This document shows positions 17,197 to 25,790 of a stretch of DNA of 64,000 nucleotides, in pieces. Below the pieces are notes generated by a model. The model was given only the letters and a program-made list of their open reading frames with translations. It was not told the origin of the DNA and did no database searches. Position 1 is the stretch's first letter. The number at the start of each line of letters is the position of its first letter. This DNA comes from CBDCVY01 sp965223245 (GTDB taxonomy: Bacteria > Nitrospinota > Nitrospinia > Nitrospinales > Nitrospinaceae), in NCBI GenBank assembly GCA_965223245.1, contig CBDCVY010000013.1, positions 620,001 to 684,000 of the forward strand, in the 5' to 3' direction. The translations under genes were made by a program, and so were the position numbers.

Positions 17197-18080
17197 AGAA
17201 AAGGACGATCTCCCTGGATTAAATTCAATAGATATTGGCCATATCCATTTTTTTGTAAAGATTTGGCTAGCTTTTCTAATTGATGGGAATTAATCCAGCC
17301 TGAATTAAATGCGATCTCTTCAGGGCAAGCTATTTTTAAGCCCTGTCGTCTTTCAATAGTTTCAACAAAATTGGTGGCTTCTAATAAGGCTTCATGAGAG
17401 CCAGTATCTAACCAAGCAAATCCTCGCCCCATTATTTCCACAGATAAAGTTTTTTGATCTAAATAAATTTTGTTTACATCGGTGATTTCGAGTTCCCCAC
17501 GTGGGGATGGTTTTAGATTTTCTGCAATTTCAATGACTTGATTATCGTAAAAATATAATCCAGTGACCGCATAATGCGAGCGAGGGTGAGTGGGTTTTTC
17601 TTCAATGCTAATAGCTTTTCCACTAGAGTCAAATTCTACCACTCCATAATCTGAAGGTTTTTTAACCCAGTAGCCAAAAACGGTGGCTCCTTTTTCACGT
17701 TCTCTTGCATTTTTTAGTAAGCCCTCTAAACCTTGACCAAAAAAAATATTGTCTCCCAAAATTAAACAGCAATCCTCATTTCCAATAAAATTCTTACCAA
17801 TGATAAATGCTTGGGCTAAACCTTCTGGTTTGGGTTGAGCAGCAAACTGAATTGAGATTCCCCATTGACTTCCATCCTTTAATAAATTTTGGAAAGCTTG
17901 TTGGTCTTGGGGAGTTGTAATTATAAGAATATCCTGGATGCCAGCCTGCATAAGGGTTGATAGCGGATAGTAAATCATTGGCTTATCGTACAAAGGCATT
18001 AACTGTTTACTAACTGCTAATGTTAAAGGGTAGAGCCTCGTTCCAGAGCCCCCAGCTAGAATTATTCCTTTATTGATCAT
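17193..18080 (-). CDS. rfbA: Glucose-1-phosphate thymidylyltransferase
   Basis: Makes dTDP-glucose from dTTP and glucose 1-phosphate, the first step to dTDP-rhamnose. 295 residues, the usual length. It opens with the nucleotidyltransferase loop GIILAGGSGTRLYPLT, then SKQLMPLYDKPMIYYPL, LGDNIFFGQG (metal-binding Asp), EEKPTHPRSHYAVTGLYFYD and GRGFAWLDTGSHEAL, all classic RmlA motifs. It lies seven bases after rfbB and overlaps rfbD. Confidence 0.95.
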   Translation of the reverse strand: MINKGIILAGGSGTRLYPLTLAVSKQLMPLYDKPMIYYPLSTLMQAGIQDILIITTPQDQQAFQNLLKDGSQWGISIQFAAQPKPEGLAQAFIIGKNFIGNEDCCLILGDNIFFGQGLEGLLKNAREREKGATVFGYWVKKPSDYGVVEFDSSGKAISIEEKPTHPRSHYAVTGLYFYDNQVIEIAENLKPSPRGELEITDVNKIYLDQKTLSVEIMGRGFAWLDTGSHEALLEATNFVETIERRQGLKIACPEEIAFNSGWINSHQLEKLAKSLQKNGYGQYLLNLIQGDRPFL

Positions 18081-18087
18081 ATTAGTT

Positions 18088-19155
18088 TCACCTATTGGAT
18101 TCTGTTAAACCCAAACGCTCTCCTCTATAAGCCCCAGATGATACTTTCTGGACCCATTCATCATTGTCTAAATACCATTGGACAGTTTTTCTTATTCCAC
18201 TTTCAAAAGTTTCATTGGGTTTCCAACCCAACTCTTTAGAAATTTTTGTAGCATCTATGGCATATCTTCTATCATGACCTGGCCTATCCGGGACATAAGT
18301 TATCAGAGAGGAATGCGGTTTATTAGGAGAATTGGGAACCAGTTCATCGAGAAGAGAGCAAATAGTATTTACAACCTCTAAATTGGTTTTTTCATTATTT
18401 CCACCAATATTATAAACTTCCCCTGGTTTTCCTTTAGTCAATACGCACTGAATGGCCAGACAATGGTCTTCGACATATAACCAATCACGAACTTGTAGTC
18501 CATCTCCATAGATAGGGAGAGGTTTCCCGGCTAAAGCTTTTTGTATAATTAAAGGGATAAGTTTCTCCGGGAAATGAAAAGGGCCGTAATTATTTGAGCA
18601 ATTGGTTGTCAAAACGGGTAATTGGTAAGTATGAAAATATGCGCGTACCAAATGATCTCCTGCTGCTTTAGAAGCTGAGTACGGAGAGTTAGGGGCATAT
18701 GCGGTTGTTTCTGAAAAATATCCAGTTGAATCTAAAGTTCCATAAACCTCATCGGTAGAAACGTGTAAAAACCGAAACATTTTTTTTTCGGAGTCCTTAA
18801 TGTCAGAATAATAGTTTCTAGCGACTTCCAGCAATTCAAAAGTACCCACCACGTTTGTTTGGATAAAATCGGCAGGTGAATCAATGGAGCGATCCACATG
18901 AGATTCTGCGGCAAAATTGATAACAGCATTGGGGTTGTGTTCTTTAAAAAGTTTTTGGATTAACTGTCGATCTCGAATATTTCCATGGACGAAAACATGA
19001 TTCGGATGATTCATGACTGAGGTCAAGGTATCCAAATTTCCTGCATAGGTAAGGGCATCTAAATTGATAATTTTTATGTCATTCTGATTAATTAGGTTTA
19101 AAACGAAATTTCCGCCAATGAATCCAGCCCCGCCGGTTATAAGGTAAGTTTTCAT
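18088..19155 (-). CDS. rfbB: dTDP-glucose 4,6-dehydratase
   Basis: Second step to dTDP-rhamnose: dTDP-glucose to dTDP-4-keto-6-deoxyglucose. 355-residue extended SDR with ITGGAGFIGGNFV, NFAAESHVDRSID, STDEVYG, YSASKAAGDH (YxxxK), TNCSNNYGP and VRDWLYVEDHC. First gene of the rfbB-rfbA-rfbD run. No SD is visible before its ATG. The 3,5-epimerase gene rfbC that would complete the pathway is absent from this window. Confidence 0.95.
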   Translation of the reverse strand: MKTYLITGGAGFIGGNFVLNLINQNDIKIINLDALTYAGNLDTLTSVMNHPNHVFVHGNIRDRQLIQKLFKEHNPNAVINFAAESHVDRSIDSPADFIQTNVVGTFELLEVARNYYSDIKDSEKKMFRFLHVSTDEVYGTLDSTGYFSETTAYAPNSPYSASKAAGDHLVRAYFHTYQLPVLTTNCSNNYGPFHFPEKLIPLIIQKALAGKPLPIYGDGLQVRDWLYVEDHCLAIQCVLTKGKPGEVYNIGGNNEKTNLEVVNTICSLLDELVPNSPNKPHSSLITYVPDRPGHDRRYAIDATKISKELGWKPNETFESGIRKTVQWYLDNDEWVQKVSSGAYRGERLGLTESNR

Positions 19156-19266
19156 TTTAATTTTGAGTTGCTGTTGGGTAGTTTTTGAATAAGATTTGGA
19201 GCGAGTTGAGTAAGAAAGAATTTTGTCCCTATTAAAATGTTAACATGTAAATAAGACTCCCCCAAG

Positions 19267-19294
19267 TTGTAAATTTGTTAATTTGTACTAGAAT
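19267..19294 (+). promoter_or_regulatory. Sigma-70-like promoter for nadE
   Basis: TTGTAA (19267-19272), a 16-base spacer and TAGAAT (19289-19294). The implied leader is about 30 bases and includes AGGAGA before TTG 19331. Confidence 0.5.
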
Positions 19295-19330
19295 TAGTTA
19301 AGGAATTTCATTTTTTTAGGAGACGATAAT

Positions 19331-20968
19331 TTGAAAATTGCATTAGCTCAGATCAATCCAATAATTGGTGATTTCGACGGCAATAGTCAAAAAATATGTG
19401 AAAGGGTTAACCAGGCTGAGAATTTAGGAGCTGATATTGTGGTGTTTTCTGAATTAGTTCTTTGCGGCTATCCACCTAAAGACTTATTGGAGAAACCCGA
19501 TTTTGTTGAAAATAATGAAAAGGCTTTGCAAGAATTGATTTCAAAAATCCATGGACCGGGGGTTTTGTTGGGTTGTTTGGGCGCTATTCAAAAGGTCTCT
19601 GGAAAAGGTTTATCTAATTCTGCGGTACTTTTTAAAAATGGAAATATTTTAGTTAGGTCAGATAAGATTTTACTTCCAACATATGATGTATTTGATGAGC
19701 TTCGCTATTTTGATCCTGGCGAAAAACCGGTGGTTTTCGATTATTTGGGAAAAAAAATTGGCCTTACTGTTTGTGAAGATATTTGGTGTTTACCTGAGTT
19801 TGGTACTCAACCACAATATCACCGAAATCCTGTGGAAGAATTAATCAATATGGGCGCGGAAGCGATTTTTAATATCTCTGCTTCTCCGTATCATGTATCA
19901 AGATGGAAAACTCGACAAAAATTGGCTCAATCCATATCCAATAAATATGAAGTTCCTATTATATTGGTAAACCAAGTGGGTGGAAATGATGATTTGCTTT
20001 TTGATGGACATAGTTTTGTAATTTCTTCTAAAGGAAAAATTGTGGTGCAAGCACCTGGGTTTGTGGAGGATTTAAGGGTTTGTGATTTAGAAAATGATTC
20101 TGGGAAAATTGAAAGAGTCCCTGAGTTTGAGGAGGAAGAAATTTTTCAAGCCTTGAGCATGGGAGTTAAAGATTATTTGAATAAATGTGGATATCAACGT
20201 GCAGTGATTGGTCTTTCTGGAGGAATCGATTCGGCGGTAGTAACTGTAATTGCCGTGAATGCTTTAGGAAAAGAGAATGTTGAAGTTTTAAGCATGCCAT
20301 CTCAATACACAGCATCACAAAGTATTCAGGATGCTGAGCGTCTTACTAAAAACTTGGGTATTAAATTTACGATGATTCCAATTAGGGAGTTATTTGAAAG
20401 TTATAATAAATCCTTAAAACCTATTTTTGGAGACCAGCCTGAGGACGTGACAGAGGAAAATATACAGGCCCGTATTCGTGGAAATATATTGATGGCTGTC
20501 TCTAATAAATTAGGCAGTATGGTTTTATCTACGGGAAATAAAAGTGAAATGTCTGTGGGCTACTGCACTTTATATGGAGATATGGCTGGAGGATTGTCTG
20601 TAATTTCAGACTTGCCAAAAACCAAGGTTTACCAATTAGCTAAATGGATTAATAAAGAAAAAGAAATTATTCCCAATACCATTATAGAACGTCCTCCTAC
20701 TGCTGAACTTCGGCCTAATCAAAAAGATCAGGATAGTCTTCCTCCATATGATATTTTAGATGATATTTTAGAAGGGTATGTTGAAAATCATCTTGGTTTG
20801 AATGACCTAATCCAAAAAGGATTTGATTCGGACCTTGTAAAGGAAATAATCGCTCGTGTTGACAATAATGAATATAAACGGCAACAAGCGGCACCTGGAT
20901 TGAAGATTACTGGAAAAGCCTTTGGTTCGGGAAGACGGTTTCCTATTGCTAAACGGTATAGGCCATAA
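19331..20968 (+). CDS. nadE: Glutamine-dependent NAD+ synthetase
   Basis: Last step of NAD synthesis: amidation of nicotinate adenine dinucleotide with ATP, using ammonia from glutamine. The N-terminal nitrilase-fold glutaminase (about 1-265) has the Glu of VFSELVLCGYPPKDLL and the nucleophile Cys in GLTVCEDIW (near residue 146). The C-terminal synthetase (about 275-545) has the PP-loop GLSGGIDSA near residue 293, and LSTGNKSEMSVGYCTLYGD. The length is normal for the two-domain form. TTG 19331 is preceded by AGGAGA. It is a housekeeping gene transcribed against the surrounding polysaccharide genes, with its 3' end only 12 bases from the convergent CotH-like gene. Confidence 0.96.
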   Translation: MKIALAQINPIIGDFDGNSQKICERVNQAENLGADIVVFSELVLCGYPPKDLLEKPDFVENNEKALQELISKIHGPGVLLGCLGAIQKVSGKGLSNSAVLFKNGNILVRSDKILLPTYDVFDELRYFDPGEKPVVFDYLGKKIGLTVCEDIWCLPEFGTQPQYHRNPVEELINMGAEAIFNISASPYHVSRWKTRQKLAQSISNKYEVPIILVNQVGGNDDLLFDGHSFVISSKGKIVVQAPGFVEDLRVCDLENDSGKIERVPEFEEEEIFQALSMGVKDYLNKCGYQRAVIGLSGGIDSAVVTVIAVNALGKENVEVLSMPSQYTASQSIQDAERLTKNLGIKFTMIPIRELFESYNKSLKPIFGDQPEDVTEENIQARIRGNILMAVSNKLGSMVLSTGNKSEMSVGYCTLYGDMAGGLSVISDLPKTKVYQLAKWINKEKEIIPNTIIERPPTAELRPNQKDQDSLPPYDILDDILEGYVENHLGLNDLIQKGFDSDLVKEIIARVDNNEYKRQQAAPGLKITGKAFGSGRRFPIAKRYRP

Positions 20969-20980
20969 TTGGAATGTTTT

Positions 20981-22762
20981 TTAAGAGGCTATCTGGAAAA
21001 AATTTTGGAAAGATGTTGGATTGATTCGATTCACTCTTTTAGCTTGCATTTCTATTCCCTCACCAAAGTATGCTGTAATATTTTCCACCGGGTTTAATGG
21101 GGATAAACCTTCAAAAACTAACTCATAATAAGCAGGTTGAGGTTGAAGCCTTCGTGTAATAACAGAATTCAATCCATCGCTTACAAGGGTCATTCGACTT
21201 GAAAGTGGTAGATTCAAGGTCAATTGATTGCCCTGAATTCGAATTAACTGAGTAATGTCTTTATGAAAAATTTTTCCATTTAAATAAAACTGGATGTTAA
21301 CTTTTGAAATAGAATGAGGAGAACGTTTGAAAGTAAAAATAGTTTTTTCTAAAATTTTTCTACTTTGAAGGGATAATTTGATCTTGTTAGGCTCCCTCCC
21401 TAGTGAATAATTAAAATTCTTTTGAGAATTTAGATACTCTTTTTCAATCTGATTAAAAACTATTTGCATGGATTTTAAAAGTTTGTTGATAGCCAAACTA
21501 GCTTCTCTCGGTGATAAGGCTTCGTAATTTGAGATAACAATATTAGGGTCATGATTTAGTTCAACCTTTAATTGCTGAGCAATTTCTTTAGCATTTTTTA
21601 AAAATAATTTAGCCTTCCCTGATCTATAAAAATTATATATAACTTTATCGCGTTCTATAATGAACCTGTTATTTTGATGTAAGGCTTGCTGTATTGGTGA
21701 AGGAATGATATCTGATTTTGCGTTTGTGCCAATTTGACTGATCCATTCGTGATACCAACTCATGGGATCCCATGCCATAGGTTGAAAATTTTTATTTTTT
21801 GGATCGAAATATAATAACCAATTGTGATTGTCATCATAATGAAAGGTTTGGCTTAAGATTTCAAATGCACTAAATCTTGCCCAAGATTCAAGATTTAGAA
21901 GATGAATTAATTTTTGTTGAGACTTTTCTGTTTGTTCTCCCATGACTAAGGAGCATAATTGAATTAAGTGTTCTTTCGATTGGGTAGATAGATAGGGGTC
22001 TTTTGAAATGCTTTTCCATACTTTAGGATGGTCAAAAACCGAGGTGCTAATGCCACTAAACTGATCTCCCTTAACTAACTCCCCTTTAAAAATGTTGCCT
22101 GGGGCTAATGAATGCTTTTGTAGTGTGGTTTGGCTAATTTGTTCTGCAAATAAAAAAACTCCTTGGTGTTTTCCGTTAAGGGTTAAGTTGACTAATTTGG
22201 TTTTAGGAGTGAGGATTCCCAGAGTTTCTGCCAATTTATAACCTAAATAATTATTCAAATGATCTTTAGATTGAGGGACAATTAGATTGAAAGTTCTTAA
22301 ACCTTGATATTGAGAGTTTTTATTTAATTTAATGCGTAAAGACTTTTTTTTATGCGCCCAATGGTTATGGTAATCGCCTCGATAACGGACTTTCGCCTTT
22401 ATAAGATTGTTGTTATTTATTAATACACCAGGCACATAATGGAACCCTGAATGTGGCGGATTGGAATTTAGTTGATCTAAATATTTTTGTTGAATAAACA
22501 ATTGAACATTCTGGAAATTTGATTTTTCTTTAAACGGTTTCATTAATGAAGAGTGTATTCCGAACAAAATATTTCGAGTTTGGATTTCGAATTCCATTTT
22601 GCCCATTTTATATAAAGATGGAACGTAAGGAGACGTTATATATTGAAGGCCAAAGTCATTGAATCTTTTTCCTGTTTTAGCGAACCAATAGCTTCCAATG
22701 AATATCACGGGAAGGGTGAAAATCCAACTCCAAGTCCAAAGCTTGAGGAAAAATCTTTTCAT
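20981..22762 (-). CDS. CotH-like kinase family membrane protein, copy 1
   Basis: The CotH family contains atypical secretory protein kinases, known from the spore coat protein CotH of Bacillus. This 593-residue protein has an N-terminal membrane anchor (about 10-28). The CotH core follows: VRYRGDYHNHWAHKKKSLRI near residue 125, NLIVPQSKDH, LFAEQIS, FHYDDNHNWLLYFDP and MAWDPMSWYHEW. The Asp residues of the last two motifs correspond to the family's catalytic and metal sites. The C-terminal 150 residues are a beta-rich region of unknown type. ATG 22762 overlaps the stop of the preceding TPR gene by four bases (ATGA). AGGG stands eight bases before the ATG. It probably acts outside the cytoplasm; the substrate is unknown. 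A paralogue lies at 24009-25790. Confidence 0.85.
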   Translation of the reverse strand: MKRFFLKLWTWSWIFTLPVIFIGSYWFAKTGKRFNDFGLQYITSPYVPSLYKMGKMEFEIQTRNILFGIHSSLMKPFKEKSNFQNVQLFIQQKYLDQLNSNPPHSGFHYVPGVLINNNNLIKAKVRYRGDYHNHWAHKKKSLRIKLNKNSQYQGLRTFNLIVPQSKDHLNNYLGYKLAETLGILTPKTKLVNLTLNGKHQGVFLFAEQISQTTLQKHSLAPGNIFKGELVKGDQFSGISTSVFDHPKVWKSISKDPYLSTQSKEHLIQLCSLVMGEQTEKSQQKLIHLLNLESWARFSAFEILSQTFHYDDNHNWLLYFDPKNKNFQPMAWDPMSWYHEWISQIGTNAKSDIIPSPIQQALHQNNRFIIERDKVIYNFYRSGKAKLFLKNAKEIAQQLKVELNHDPNIVISNYEALSPREASLAINKLLKSMQIVFNQIEKEYLNSQKNFNYSLGREPNKIKLSLQSRKILEKTIFTFKRSPHSISKVNIQFYLNGKIFHKDITQLIRIQGNQLTLNLPLSSRMTLVSDGLNSVITRRLQPQPAYYELVFEGLSPLNPVENITAYFGEGIEMQAKRVNRINPTSFQNFFQIAS

Positions 22763-23891
22763 GCAAAAGACCCTGGTTGAGTGTTTAAGAGTTGTTTAAA
22801 TTCTTTGGTAATTTGTTCATGTCCCTGATCCTGCAATTCTTTAATCAGTGTTTGGAAAGTGGTGGGAGAGTTTATAATCTGAGTTAACTTTGGCGGATAA
22901 ACTGGCCCTAATTCAGCCTCAAAAATCAATTCGAAGGACTTTTGAAAGGTGAGGTGTTCGGATGATAAGTTAACCCAGAATTTTGGGTCATTGCCTTTAA
23001 CGATGAATTGGTTTTTATTTTTATGAATTTCATTGGTTTTAACAGGATAGCTATCTAAGTCGATGGTTTTGTTTTCTGACTTGCTTTTAAATGTCAATTT
23101 GCTTCTTTGAATTGAAAAACGTGTCCATTGAGTTGGTTCAATTCGAAATCTTTTATAGGTACCTTTGGGAAGTCGGACTTTAAAACTTATTTTATAGTTC
23201 TCAGTTTTTGTAGGGAAAAGCTGGGCTTTTTCGTTGACATTAAATCGATTTCCCGTATCCCAATAGACCTCCCAATATCGTTTGTCAATGCCATTCCAAA
23301 TCCTTTTCCAATATTGGTGTGAAATTATAAAAGCTTTGGTAGTTTGCCCGCTACTGATTAAAGCCTCTACATAAAGAGAGAGGGTCTGAAAACTATTTGG
23401 AAACTCTTGATAAAGATTTTGAAGCTTTGAAAGGGAATGGTTCGAATTCTTATTTAGAAGATTCAAAAGCTTTATCTTTTTTAAGCGTGTCCAAAGATTG
23501 TGGGAGTCAAAATTTAAATAGTCCTCTACCGATTGAAGAGCCTCTTCGTATTGGAGGTTTTTTTCTTGTGTAATTATCAAATTTTTAAATGCATCACTTT
23601 TTATTCGACTTAATCGGTCAAATTTTTTGACCGACTCAAATTCGTTAAAAGGATCTCTAATTTAGCTGCAGCCTCAGGGTAGTTGTTACTTTTTAATTCC
23701 GCGAGAGCCGTGCTAAGACTAAATCGATATTGAAATTGATAAAGACCCATAAGGCCTTTACCAAATGTATCAATAGCACTTGGGAAGGAGACCCAGGTAG
23801 CAGCAAGAGCTAAGTACCAAGCTGCCATAAGGCACAATGTAAGTAATATGTGATTGTTTAACTTATGAATTTTCATGCCTTTTATAGGCAA
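22759..23891 (-). pseudogene. TPR membrane protein of the CotH module, copy 1, frameshifted
   Basis: The intact paralogue at 25787-27325 shows this is one gene broken by a single-base shift. The upstream frame (23610-23891; TTG 23891 or ATG 23876) gives a membrane helix and IDTFGKGLMGLYQFQYRFSL, then ends early at 23610. The downstream frame reads ESVKKFDRLSRIKSDAFKNL then YEEALQSVEDYLNFD, which aligns with EDVKPFDRLENIKVNALKEL of copy 2. Adding one A in the TTTTAACG sequence near 23645 (minus strand) would join them. TPR-like helices and a beta-sandwich (LPKGTYKRFRIEPTQW; GNDPKFWVNL) follow. Copy 1 also lacks the C-terminal domain of copy 2. Either a sequencing error or a real lesion. Confidence 0.75.
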
Positions 23892-24008
23892 AGAAAAACG
23901 TTTAAAATTTAATGGAAATTTCTAGAAAAAACACGGCAATTCTTTATTTTGCTTATCGGTAGTTTTCTTAGCGGAGTTGAATAATTTGAAAATCAGATGC
24001 AATAAAAT

Positions 24009-25790
24009 CTATGAAGGAACTATATGAAATAAATCTTGGAAGCTATGTGGAGGAATATTCTCAATTTTTTCTGCTGAAATAAAATTGTTTAATCCAAAGT
24101 GGCTACTTATTTCCTGTAATTGAATTCCTTTCGGAAGGTTTTCAAGGTTTAATTGATAAAAAGCCAGTTCAGAATTTAATCTCCTGGAAATAAGAGGATG
24201 ATGTCCTTTTGTAATTAATTTAAACCGGCTGGAAAGAGAAAGGTTTAACTCAAGTTTATTATCTTGTGAATGTATAAATTTTGAAATATCTTTATAAAAC
24301 CTTTTCCCATTTTTTAAATAACTAATTCTACCTTTTACTTTATTCGGAAGCTTACTAGTGAAGGTCAGTTTCAATTTTTCTAAAACTTTTCTTCCTTGAA
24401 ATTGAATTTGAATAATCTTTTTGTTAGGGAGATATTTATATTTAATAGGCTCTATGGAGGTCAAATATCCTTCTTTCACTTCATTGAATGTTTGCTCAAT
24501 TGTTTTAAGAAAATTATTGATGGCTTGGCGAACTTCCTCAGGGCTAAGAAATTGATAGTCGACCACAATTAAATTAGGGTCCTTTTCTACCTCTCTTTTA
24601 AGTCGATTTGCAATTTCTTTCGCTTTTTGAAGAAAGATCTTATCCTTTTGCATTTTAAAGAACTCTTTAATCACTCTATCGCGTGCCCGGATAAAATCTA
24701 AGTTCTGGTGAAGTACTTGATGTATTGGGCTTGTGATGATATCTAGTTGCGTTCCAATTGTATCTTTTATCCAATAGGGGTTCCATCCGACAGGATCCCA
24801 AACGATAGGTTCAAATTTGTGGGTTTGAGGATTAAAATATAAACGCCAGTTATGGGCCTGATCATAATGAAAGGTTTGGCTTAATATTTCAAAAGCACTA
24901 AATCGAGCCCAAGAATCAATATTAATGAGTTCTAATAATTGCTTCTGTGTGTTTTCGGTTTGTTCCGCCATTACTAATTCACACAACTTTGTTAAAGGTT
25001 TTTTTAGGTTTGGAAGATTCTTTTCGTTTTGATTTTTTATTTTCCAAATCTGAGGATGGTCAAATAAATTTCTATTTATTCCAGGATGTCGATCATTTTT
25101 TACCAATTCTCCTGAATATAATGTTCCAGAATCTTTAGCATGTCTTTTTAAAGTTTGACTTCCTAATTGTTCTACTAAAAGATGAATTCCTTTGTTCTTT
25201 CCATTGAGGTTAAGGTTTATAAATTCGAAATGTGGAGTAATTAACCCGATTGTTTTTGCTAATTGATAACCTAAAAAATTACTGAGATGATCTGAGCTTT
25301 TAGGAATGATTAAATTAAAACTTTTTAGATCTTGAAAAATTAAATTTTTTTTAAGTTTTATTCTTAAGGATTTTTTTTTATAAGCCCAATGGTAGTGAAA
25401 ATCTCCTCGATATCTGGTTTTAACTTTTAAGGGAGTTTTGTTGTCAATCAAAAAACCGCTTACATATTCAAACCCAGATTGAGGTAGTTTTTTATTGAGT
25501 TGTTTAAGATTGTTGGGTGGAATAAAAAGGTTTATCGTTCGAAAATATTTATCGTCCTTATCGATAAATGTCCAGGGAGAGAGGAAATTGAGTTGAAGAG
25601 ACCGTAATTGATGTTTGAATTCCATTTCTCCAATTTGTCGAAGGGATGCGGGAAATGGAGAAGTATTGAAAACAATTCCAAAATCATAAAATCTTTTTCC
25701 AGTATTCCATGCCCAATTAATTCCAATCAAAATAATTGGAACCATCAAAACCCAAAACCATCTCAATAATGTTTTTAAAAAAATTTTTAT
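24009..25790 (-). CDS. CotH-like kinase family membrane protein, copy 2, apparent AUA start
   Basis: Paralogue of the gene at 20981, with the same order: N-terminal anchor, TRYRGDFHYHWAYKKKSLRI, LIIPKSSDHLSNFLGYQL, LLVEQLGS, FHYDQAHNWRLYFNP and VWDPVGWNPYW, and a beta-rich tail. No ATG, GTG or TTG exists in frame until TTG 25766, yet the nine codons upstream (IKIFLKTLL) match copy 1 (MKRFFLKLW). At the place of copy 1's ATGA start/stop overlap this copy has ATAA (25790-25787), with AAGGGG eight bases before it. Translation may therefore start at AUA, or has retreated to TTG 25766. Function as for copy 1, unknown in detail. Confidence 0.82.
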   Translation of the reverse strand: MKIFLKTLLRWFWVLMVPIILIGINWAWNTGKRFYDFGIVFNTSPFPASLRQIGEMEFKHQLRSLQLNFLSPWTFIDKDDKYFRTINLFIPPNNLKQLNKKLPQSGFEYVSGFLIDNKTPLKVKTRYRGDFHYHWAYKKKSLRIKLKKNLIFQDLKSFNLIIPKSSDHLSNFLGYQLAKTIGLITPHFEFINLNLNGKNKGIHLLVEQLGSQTLKRHAKDSGTLYSGELVKNDRHPGINRNLFDHPQIWKIKNQNEKNLPNLKKPLTKLCELVMAEQTENTQKQLLELINIDSWARFSAFEILSQTFHYDQAHNWRLYFNPQTHKFEPIVWDPVGWNPYWIKDTIGTQLDIITSPIHQVLHQNLDFIRARDRVIKEFFKMQKDKIFLQKAKEIANRLKREVEKDPNLIVVDYQFLSPEEVRQAINNFLKTIEQTFNEVKEGYLTSIEPIKYKYLPNKKIIQIQFQGRKVLEKLKLTFTSKLPNKVKGRISYLKNGKRFYKDISKFIHSQDNKLELNLSLSSRFKLITKGHHPLISRRLNSELAFYQLNLENLPKGIQLQEISSHFGLNNFISAEKIENIPPHSFQDLFHIVPS

